From: an uncultured Clostridium sp.
Lineage (GTDB): Bacteria > Bacillota > Clostridia > Clostridiales > Clostridiaceae
Direction: 5' to 3'
DNA length: 10,488 nt
Assembly: GCA_934746785.1 (NCBI GenBank)
Contig: CAKVFO010000116.1
Span: forward strand, 1 to 10,488
The notes beneath the pieces are model-generated. The model was not told where the DNA came from. It ran no database searches and saw nothing but the letters and a program-made list of their open reading frames with translations. Numbering within the stretch: the first letter of the stretch is position 1; each line of letters begins with the position of its first letter. Positions 1 to 5,380 of the stretch are shown one piece after another. The position numbers and the translations under genes are program-made.

Positions 1-36
1 CGTGCGAATAGCACGGCCAGCAACAAAGCCTTATAG
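1..36 (+). CDS. C-terminal tail of probable TnpB (RuvC-like RNA-guided nuclease), partial
   Basis: Frame 1 reads RANSTASNKAL and stops with TAG at 34-36. The tail is polar, Ala/Ser/Asn-rich and outside any catalytic domain, so the sequence alone cannot prove the family. The assignment rests on position: a frame ending just before a transposon-end-like hairpin, and a general resemblance to tails of Firmicute IS200/IS605 TnpB proteins. TnpB is an RNA-guided nuclease, ancestral to Cas12, that cuts the vacated donor site and so helps keep the element in place. The RuvC and zinc-finger regions would lie upstream of base 1. It could instead be the end of an unrelated frame. Confidence 0.45.
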   Translation, partial: RANSTASNKAL

Positions 37-80
37 GCGCAGAGCAAACTACCCGTTTAACGGGTAGTTATGATTGTCAA
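1..80 (+). mobile_element. Right end of an IS200/IS605-type transposon (partial)
   Basis: Seen: bases 1-70 are about 51% GC, against roughly 30% for the rest of the window. They contain a short in-frame protein tail ending at 34-36, then a perfect 9-bp inverted repeat (47-55 with 61-69, loop 56-60), then TCAA at 77-80, eight bases past the stem. Known: IS200/IS605 elements have no terminal inverted repeats. They carry subterminal hairpins recognised by the Y1 transposase TnpA, and the right cleavage site of IS608 is TCAA. Inferred: the element lies mostly upstream of the window and its right boundary is at or near base 80. Nothing here shows whether it is intact or has its own tnpA. The lack of a T-run after the hairpin argues against a plain terminator. 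Confidence 0.55.
1..80 (+). ncRNA. Candidate omegaRNA (reRNA) scaffold at the transposon right end
   Basis: Three hairpins follow one another in 70 bases: GTGC/GCAC (2-5 with 11-14), GCCT/AGGC (28-31 with 35-38) and the strong 9-bp stem (47-55 with 61-69). The first two lie in or across the end of the coding frame. This fits TnpB guide RNAs, whose scaffold overlaps the 3' end of tnpB and the right end, and whose guide is the host DNA just outside the element. If the boundary is at 80, the guide would start at 81 and use the first 15-20 bases of the amylase upstream region. The 5' end of the RNA is probably outside the window. This is inference from structure and position. Confidence 0.38.
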
Positions 81-103
81 GAAATTCTTTGTAGGAATAT
101 ACA
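74..103 (+). promoter_or_regulatory. Candidate amylase promoter P1, -35 inside the transposon end
   Basis: TTGTCA (74-79, five of six matches to TTGACA) is followed after 18 bp by TATACA (98-103). Transcription would start near 110, placing the cre site at +1 and leaving a leader of about 60 bases. The -35 box overlaps the TCAA that marks the putative transposon boundary, so this would be a hybrid promoter made by the insertion. The -10 is a moderate match. The competing candidate at 121-148 has the better -10. Confidence 0.35.
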
Positions 104-110
104 AAAAACC

Positions 111-125
111 ATGAAAACGATTGCC
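111..125 (+). promoter_or_regulatory. CcpA catabolite-repression site (cre)
   Basis: The 15 bases match the cre consensus WTGNAANCGNWNNCW at every fixed position except the last (C for W), including the central CG at 118-119. Known: CcpA with HPr-Ser-P binds such sites to repress amylases and other carbon genes when glucose is plentiful. The site overlaps the -35 of promoter P2 and sits at the start point of P1, so bound CcpA would block either. An ATG at 111 falls inside this site and is not the gene start. Confidence 0.6.
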
Positions 126-148
126 ATACAAAAAAATGTATTTATAAT
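121..148 (+). promoter_or_regulatory. Candidate amylase promoter P2
   Basis: TTGCCA (121-126, five of six) and a perfect TATAAT (143-148) are separated by 16 bp. By box match this is the better of the two candidates. Against it, transcription would start near 155, leaving only about 16 bases that are mostly ribosome binding site. TATAAT also arises easily by chance in DNA this AT-rich. Both promoters could be used. Confidence 0.45.
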
Positions 149-170
149 TAAAGTTAAAGGAGGGGTTTTA

Positions 171-3100
171 ATGAAAAAATGGTCAATTAAGGTTTGTGCT
201 ACTGTAAGTTTGTTATCATTAATTACAACAACTTTTGTGGATGCAGCGACATTAAAAAGTAATATTTTAAACAACAAAGAAATAAATATCTATGTTGAGA
301 AACCAGATGATTGGAAAAATATATGGATATGCTATGATTCAGATTTATACACAAGTGTATGGGATACAACACAGCTTGCTTCATCACCAGGAGATATGCA
401 AGAGTATAGACATGGATGGTATAAGAAAACTGTAAATAGTAATGAGGTACAATTTCTATTTAATGATGGAAGTTGGGGGAAAAAGTTAACTAACTTTGGT
501 ACCGATTTTAAAACAGATAAAGATGTATGGATAAAGAAAGATGGAAAGATATCTTATAATGATCCTGAGCAACAGGAAGTAGTTACTGAAAATTCAGTAA
601 AGGTTCATTATTATAGTACTAATGGACAAGCAAATATTTATTATTGGAATGCAGTGCCAGGTGATAAGTCATGTACATGGCCAGGAAATAAAATGGTAGA
701 AGAAGGTAATGGATGGTATTACTATGAATTAAAGAACACAGATAGTACAAGTTTATTATTTAATAATTATGGAGGAAACAAAACTCTTGATTTAAGTAGA
801 ACATCAGGTGAATGGTGGTATTATCAAGGTCAATGGTATAAAAATAATCCAATGAGTCCATCAAAACCAGATGAACCAGTAGTTGAAGATAGTGTACATT
901 TATATTATTATTCTGAGAATGGAGTTCCTAATCTATACTATTGGAATACAAATCCAGGAGAAAAGAAAAATTCATGGCCTGGAGATAAAATGACACCGTA
1001 TTCAGGAAAAGATAATTGGTATGAATTTAATATTAATAATACACAAAGTACAAACTTGATTTTTAATTTTAATGGTTCAAATCAAACAGCAGATTTAAAA
1101 CAAGTATCAGGAGATTGGTGCTATAAAGATGGACAATGGATAGAAGGAAAACCTGATAGCTTTACAGAAAATTCAATAAAAGTACATTTTAAGAGCGAAA
1201 CAGGAGTTCCATCAATTCATTATAAAAATACACTTCCAGCAAATAAGTCCAATGAATCAGATGGAGAACTTATGACTTCAGAAGGCAATGGATGGTACTA
1301 TTATGAAGTTAAAAGTGTTGATAAAGCAGATTTAATATTTTATGTTAATGGAGAAAAGGTTTGTGAAACTACTCGAAATTATGGAGATTGGTGGTATAAA
1401 AATAATACATGGAATAAATCATGTCCAGAAAGTAATAATAATATTATAGTTCACTGCAAGAGTAGTGTTGGAATACCCTATTTATCTTATAAAGATACTG
1501 TGCCAGAAAATAAGTCTAATAATGATATAAGAATGAATAAAGATAATAATGATTGGTATTCTTATACTATAAAAAATGTTGATAGTGCAAAAATTAGATT
1601 ATCAATAAATAATAGGTTTACTAACGAAGTGACAAGAAATTATGGAGAATGGTGGTATAAGGATGGAGAATGGACAGCATTTAATCCGGAAATAGACCAT
1701 AAGAGAACTGACTTCAGAGATGAAAGTATTTATTTTGTTATGACTTCAAGGTTCTATGATGGTGATAAGAGTAACAACGTACACTGCTGGGATGATAAGC
1801 AGGCAAAAAATCCAGATTCAGATCCAGCTTGGAGAGGAGATTTTAAAGGATTAATAGAAAAACTTGATTACATTAAAGCTTTAGGATTCTCTGCAATATG
1901 GATAACACCAGTTGTAGAAAATGCTAGTGGTTATGATTACCATGGATATCATGCAATTAACTTTAGTGAAGTAGATCCAAGGTATGAATCAATAGATACT
2001 AGCTATCAAGATTTAATAAATGCAGCGCACTCTAAGGGGATTAAAGTAATTCAAGATATAGTTTTAAACCATACTGGTAACTTTGGGGAAGAAAACTTAT
2101 TCCCTCTATTCCAAAAATCAAGCAGCAATTTAGATACTATTGATTGCTTAAAGAAGAATGATCCTAATAATCTATTAGGAAGTGATTATGATACTCTTCA
2201 ACCAAACAATCAATATGCAGCAAGAATAAATGCCATGAAGGAAGATAGTAAGGACTTTAATAAAATTTATCATCATGAAAAGAGTTTAAGCTGGGAAGGA
2301 TATACAGTTCAAACAGGTCAGATAGCTGGAGATTGTGTTGATTTAAATACAGAAAATAAGAAGGTAACTGATTATTTAATTAATGCTTACAATAAGTATA
2401 TTGATATGGGTGTTGATGGCTTTAGAGTAGATACTGTAAAGCATATATCAAGATTAACCTTTAATAATGAATTTATTCCAGCATTTAAGCAACGAGGTGG
2501 AGATAACTTCTATATCTTTGGTGAAGTATGTTCAAGATACAGACAAGTATGGAATAATGGCAATCCTGCAATTTCTACACCATTCTATACATGGAAAGAA
2601 AATAAATCTTATCCTTGGGCAACAACTGAAGAAAGAGAAAATAGTGTTTTACAAAATTGGAATGATAATCAAAATCCTTCATTACAACCTACAAGTAATA
2701 ACTATAAATTAAATGGAAATGAATACCACAAACCAGATTATAGTAATAAATCAGGATTAGATGTTATAGATTTCCCAATGCATTGGAACTTTAATAATGC
2801 TCATGATGCCTTTGGAGTTGCCTTAGATGGAGACAAATGGTATAATGATGCAACTTGGAATGTAACTTATGTAGATTCACACGATTATGCCCCAGATGGA
2901 GCACCTGAAAATGTTAGATTTAATGGAAGTCAGGATACTTGGGCTGAAAACTTAGATTTAATGTTTACTTTCAGAGGAATTCCAACAATTTATTATGGAA
3001 GTGAAATTGAATTTATGAAGGGTGCACCTATTGATGTTGGTCCTAATAAACCTTTAAGTGAAACAGGAAGAGCATATTTTGGAGATAAGATTGAAGGAAG

Positions 3101-3521
3101 TGTTAATGTATCTGATTATGGTGTATACAACTCAGCGACAGGAGCAATGGCAGATACTTTAAACTATCCATTAGCTAAGCATATACAAAAATTAAATAGA
3201 ATTAGAAGAGCAGTTCCAGCATTAAGAAAAGGTGAGTATTCTACTGAAGGAGTAAGTGGAAGTATGGCATTTAAGAGACGTTATACTGAAGGTGGAATTG
3301 ACAGTTTCGTAGCAGTATCAATAAGTGGAGGAGCAACTTTTACAGGAATACCTAACGGAAGATATGTAGATGCAGTAACTGGAGATGTTAAGAATGTAAC
3401 AAATGGAACATTAAATATTTCTTCATTAGGAAAAGGAAATATGAGAGTTTATGTTTTAGATCTCGGTGGAGTAAATGCAGCTCCAGGGAAAATTGGAGAA
3501 TGTGGAAGTTACTTGAAATAG
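171..3521 (+). CDS. Secreted alpha-amylase, GH13, with five N-terminal starch-binding-type modules
   Basis: Endo-acting hydrolase of alpha-1,4 bonds in starch, exported from the cell; 1116 residues. The start at 171 follows AAAGGAGGGG (156-165) and opens a signal peptide (KK, hydrophobic 8-23, cleavage after VDA, about residue 25). An in-frame ATG at 111 has no binding site and lies in the cre site. Residues 31-128 form a CBM26-like module. Residues 142-226, 241-326, 335-418 and 424-505 are four related CBM26/25-like modules. The GH13 barrel runs from about 515 to 1030: region I DIVLNH (D629, H634), region II GFRVDT (nucleophile D754, with R752), region III FGEV (acid/base E785), region IV VDSHD (H904, D905). 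A beta domain ends the protein. Region IV has Ser where many amylases have Asn, as in Bacillus AmyE-type enzymes. It is monocistronic, with a likely CcpA-controlled promoter and its own terminator. The catalytic residues look complete. The GH13 subfamily was not assigned. Confidence 0.93.
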   Translation: MKKWSIKVCATVSLLSLITTTFVDAATLKSNILNNKEINIYVEKPDDWKNIWICYDSDLYTSVWDTTQLASSPGDMQEYRHGWYKKTVNSNEVQFLFNDGSWGKKLTNFGTDFKTDKDVWIKKDGKISYNDPEQQEVVTENSVKVHYYSTNGQANIYYWNAVPGDKSCTWPGNKMVEEGNGWYYYELKNTDSTSLLFNNYGGNKTLDLSRTSGEWWYYQGQWYKNNPMSPSKPDEPVVEDSVHLYYYSENGVPNLYYWNTNPGEKKNSWPGDKMTPYSGKDNWYEFNINNTQSTNLIFNFNGSNQTADLKQVSGDWCYKDGQWIEGKPDSFTENSIKVHFKSETGVPSIHYKNTLPANKSNESDGELMTSEGNGWYYYEVKSVDKADLIFYVNGEKVCETTRNYGDWWYKNNTWNKSCPESNNNIIVHCKSSVGIPYLSYKDTVPENKSNNDIRMNKDNNDWYSYTIKNVDSAKIRLSINNRFTNEVTRNYGEWWYKDGEWTAFNPEIDHKRTDFRDESIYFVMTSRFYDGDKSNNVHCWDDKQAKNPDSDPAWRGDFKGLIEKLDYIKALGFSAIWITPVVENASGYDYHGYHAINFSEVDPRYESIDTSYQDLINAAHSKGIKVIQDIVLNHTGNFGEENLFPLFQKSSSNLDTIDCLKKNDPNNLLGSDYDTLQPNNQYAARINAMKEDSKDFNKIYHHEKSLSWEGYTVQTGQIAGDCVDLNTENKKVTDYLINAYNKYIDMGVDGFRVDTVKHISRLTFNNEFIPAFKQRGGDNFYIFGEVCSRYRQVWNNGNPAISTPFYTWKENKSYPWATTEERENSVLQNWNDNQNPSLQPTSNNYKLNGNEYHKPDYSNKSGLDVIDFPMHWNFNNAHDAFGVALDGDKWYNDATWNVTYVDSHDYAPDGAPENVRFNGSQDTWAENLDLMFTFRGIPTIYYGSEIEFMKGAPIDVGPNKPLSETGRAYFGDKIEGSVNVSDYGVYNSATGAMADTLNYPLAKHIQKLNRIRRAVPALRKGEYSTEGVSGSMAFKRRYTEGGIDSFVAVSISGGATFTGIPNGRYVDAVTGDVKNVTNGTLNISSLGKGNMRVYVLDLGGVNAAPGKIGECGSYLK
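594..1685 (+). repeat. Four tandem ~85-residue CBM26/25-type starch-binding modules
   Basis: Each unit opens with a strand such as VKVHYYS, then a G-x-P/A-x-IYYWN-type segment, a PG turn, a GWYYYE-type strand, and ends with a D/EWWY-x-x-G-x-W segment. Units start near residues 142, 241, 335 and 424 of the amylase. Units 2 and 3 of the protein (142-226, 241-326) keep YYW and the following WPG. Units 4 and 5 have HYK and SYK instead, and have lost the WPG tryptophan. Short linkers rich in Pro, Ser, Asp and Glu separate some units. The copies differ widely at DNA level, so the duplication is old. Confidence 0.75.
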
Positions 3522-3536
3522 TGTGATGAATATTAT

Positions 3537-3568
3537 AAAAATAGGAGGATGAAAATTCTCCTATTTTT
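3537..3568 (+). terminator. Rho-independent terminator of the amylase gene
   Basis: AAAAATAGGAG (3537-3547) pairs perfectly with CTCCTATTTTT (3558-3568). The stem extends three more pairs (one G-U) to a GAAA tetraloop at 3551-3554. The 3' arm ends in five T and starts 36 bases after the stop codon. The flanking A and T tracts mean it could also act on transcripts from the other strand. Confidence 0.88.
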
Positions 3569-3841
3569 ATTTATGTATAGGAAATTTAAAGCTTTTTTAA
3601 TAGCAAATACTGATTATTGTTTAGAATGATTTTCAAAGTTTAAAAATAGGAATTATACCATTAATATTTTTTGTATTAATAATTAAAATGATATAAAATT
3701 AAAATAGTAATAAAGCTTAATTTAAAATTAAGATTTATGTACTTGATTTTTAAAGGCATTTGCACTATATTAATATAAGTATATAATTACATAAAGATAA
3801 TACAGATGAATTCTAATCTAATAAAATTAGGAGTGAATAGA
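3569..3841. other. AT-rich intergenic region, no gene seen
   Basis: About 270 bases between the amylase terminator and the glycosyltransferase start. No credible coding frame, RNA gene or recognised riboswitch was seen. It holds AT-only dyads: ATTAATA/TATTAAT (3660-3666 with 3674-3680) and CTTAATTT/AAATTAAG (3716-3723 with 3725-3732). These may be chance in DNA of this composition. Near the right end are the candidate promoter and the ribosome binding site of the next gene. Confidence 0.6.
3760..3787 (+). promoter_or_regulatory. Candidate promoter of the glycosyltransferase gene
   Basis: A perfect TATAAT (3782-3787) lies 16 bp after TTGCAC (3760-3765), which matches the -35 consensus at only three of six positions. 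The spacer contains a perfect 12-bp AT palindrome (3766-3777), possibly a regulator site or chance. Transcription would start near 3794, leaving a leader of about 48 bases. Confidence 0.35.
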
Positions 3842-5233
3842 ATGGGAGATATTATATATACGGTTACAGCAGTATTTCAAATCTTCGTATTTATACTTAC
3901 TGGATATTATGCAATTTTAGGTTTATTTGGTTTATTTAGAAAAAAGGAAAAGAAGAATTATGAACCTAAGAATACTTTTGCTATGATTGTAGCTGCTCAT
4001 AATGAAGAAGTTGTAATTGGTCAGCTTATTGAAAGTATGCAGAAACAAAATTATCCAAGAGAGTTATATGATATTTTTATAATTGCTGATAATTGTACAG
4101 ACAAAACAGCAGAAATTGCTAAAAGTTATGAAAATGTTATTGTCTGTGAAAGATTTAATAAAGAAAAAAGAGGTAAAGGTTTTGCCTTAGAATGGATGTT
4201 TAAAAAGTTGTTTAAGATGGAAAAGAAGTATGATGCTGTATCTATTTTCGATGCAGATAACTTAGTTCATCCAGATTTTTTAAAAGAAATGAATTCAAAG
4301 ATGAGTGAAGGATATAAAGTTGTACAAGGTTACATAGATAGTAAGAATCCAAACGATTCATGGATTGCAACTTCGTATTCTATTGCATTTTGGTCACAAA
4401 ATAGAATGTTCCAGCTTGCAAGAAATAATATAGGATTATCAAATCAAATAGGTGGTACCGGATTTGTTGTATCAACAGATACTCTAAAGGAACTAGGATG
4501 GGGATCAACTTGTCTTACAGAGGACTTAGAGTTTACATGTAAACTTATCTTAAATGGTGAGAAGGTAGGATGGGCGCATGATGCCAAAATATATGATGAA
4601 AAGCCATTAGGATTAAAAGCTTCATGGGTTCAAAGAAGAAGATGGATGCAGGGATTTACAGATGTTGCATCTAGATATTGTTTAAAACTTATTAAGAAAT
4701 CAATAAAAGAAAGAAAATGGTATATATTTGATGCTGCATTATATGTATTGCAGCCATTTGCTACTTTGTTAATTGGTATTGCTACTGTATTGACTTTCTT
4801 TAGAGGGTATTTTAGCGGAACACATATATTTGTAATAAATGATTTATTTAGTAATATAGGGTTTCAGGTATTAGCATTTGTTCAATTTATAATTACCCCG
4901 CTAGTACTTATATGTGATAAGAAGATATCTAAAGGCTTCTTAGCAATGATGGTATTATTCTCAAGCAATATATTTATATTCCCTATAATAGCATCTATAC
5001 AAAATGATGCAGTAACACTATTAATTGCAAATGTAGGATTCTATTTGATGTTCTTTGTTTTAACATTGATTTTCTTAGGAAAAAAAGGTTTAGTATTCTT
5101 TATAAGATTCTTATTATATAGTATTTATACTTTAACATGGATACCAATAACTATCCAAGGTATTTTAAGAAAAAATAATAAAGAGTGGAATCCAACAAAA
5201 CATGTTAGAAATGTTGAAATTTATGATGTATAA
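3842..5233 (+). CDS. Membrane-bound processive family 2 glycosyltransferase (polysaccharide synthase type)
   Basis: Transfers sugar from a nucleotide-sugar to a growing polysaccharide, probably at the inner face of the membrane and coupled to export; 463 residues. The start at 3842 is preceded by AGGAG (3829-3833) at 8 bases; an upstream in-frame ATG at 3806 lacks such a site. Order: membrane segment 6-32; GT-A domain with VAAHNEE at 50-56, ADN (D83), the metal-binding DAD at 137-139, TED at 226-228 (catalytic base region) and QRRRW at 264-268; then about five membrane segments at 295-322, 340-357, 366-388, 393-412 and 418-440. The DxD, TED and QxxRW set marks processive synthases such as cellulose, hyaluronan and poly-GlcNAc synthases. 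There is no PilZ domain and no partner gene alongside, so the sugar and product cannot be named. It is flanked by terminators and is probably monocistronic. Confidence 0.88.
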   Translation: MGDIIYTVTAVFQIFVFILTGYYAILGLFGLFRKKEKKNYEPKNTFAMIVAAHNEEVVIGQLIESMQKQNYPRELYDIFIIADNCTDKTAEIAKSYENVIVCERFNKEKRGKGFALEWMFKKLFKMEKKYDAVSIFDADNLVHPDFLKEMNSKMSEGYKVVQGYIDSKNPNDSWIATSYSIAFWSQNRMFQLARNNIGLSNQIGGTGFVVSTDTLKELGWGSTCLTEDLEFTCKLILNGEKVGWAHDAKIYDEKPLGLKASWVQRRRWMQGFTDVASRYCLKLIKKSIKERKWYIFDAALYVLQPFATLLIGIATVLTFFRGYFSGTHIFVINDLFSNIGFQVLAFVQFIITPLVLICDKKISKGFLAMMVLFSSNIFIFPIIASIQNDAVTLLIANVGFYLMFFVLTLIFLGKKGLVFFIRFLLYSIYTLTWIPITIQGILRKNNKEWNPTKHVRNVEIYDV

Positions 5234-5248
5234 TAAATAATAAATAAA

Positions 5249-5290
5249 AAGGCGGAGTACTGATTTCTTCAGTTACTTCGCCTTCGCTTT
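5249..5290 (+). terminator. Rho-independent terminator after the glycosyltransferase
   Basis: An 11-bp stem with one G-U pair (5249-5259 with 5274-5284), a bulged T at 5273 and a further 4-bp CTGA/TCAG helix (5260-5263 with 5269-5272) close on a 5-base loop. The tail is short and interrupted (CGCTTTT), so termination may be incomplete. The hairpin starts 16 bases after the stop codon. An A-tract at 5246-5250 precedes it. Confidence 0.75.
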
Positions 5291-5318
5291 TGACAGGAGT
5301 CATAAAAAAAAGTATATT
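5290..5318 (+). promoter_or_regulatory. Promoter of the parE-parC operon
   Basis: A perfect TTGACA (5290-5295), the ideal 17-bp spacer and TATATT (5313-5318, five of six matches) form the best sigma-A-type promoter in the window. Transcription would start near 5325, giving a leader of about 55 bases. The -35 box shares its first bases with the T-tail of the preceding terminator. A weak 5-bp dyad (TCCTA/TAGGA, 5351-5355 with 5362-5366) lies just before the parE ribosome binding site, of unknown significance. Confidence 0.75.
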
Positions 5319-5380
5319 TTAAGTTAGAGATTATATAAGCATTAAGATAATCCTAACATTATAGGAAATGGAGGACGTAT

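Noticed and set aside
47..69. Perfect hairpin read as a rho-independent terminator
   Set aside because: It is not followed by a T-run (next bases are ATGATTGTC), and its place after a short coding tail and before TCAA suits a transposon end better. Some termination activity cannot be excluded.
1..70. GC-rich block as a fragment of a tRNA or rRNA gene
   Set aside because: No cloverleaf, TTCGA loop, CCA end or familiar rRNA motif could be found, and the short hairpins follow an open frame with a stop codon.
111..170. Amylase reading frame could begin at the ATG at 111, adding 20 residues
   Set aside because: There is no ribosome binding site before 111, the ATG lies inside the cre site, and the added residues precede a typical signal peptide that starts at 171 after AAAGGAGGGG.
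2467..2712. 81-codon frame inside the amylase gene, same strand
   Set aside because: It lies fully within the conserved GH13 catalytic coding sequence, has no ribosome binding site of note and encodes no recognisable protein.
3806..3841. Glycosyltransferase could begin at the ATG at 3806
   Set aside because: No ribosome binding site precedes it, while AGGAG lies at a proper distance from the ATG at 3842, where the first membrane segment begins.
3569..3841. Riboswitch or small RNA in the gap before the glycosyltransferase
   Set aside because: Only AT-only dyads were seen, with none of the conserved cores of known riboswitch classes, and such dyads are common by chance in this composition.
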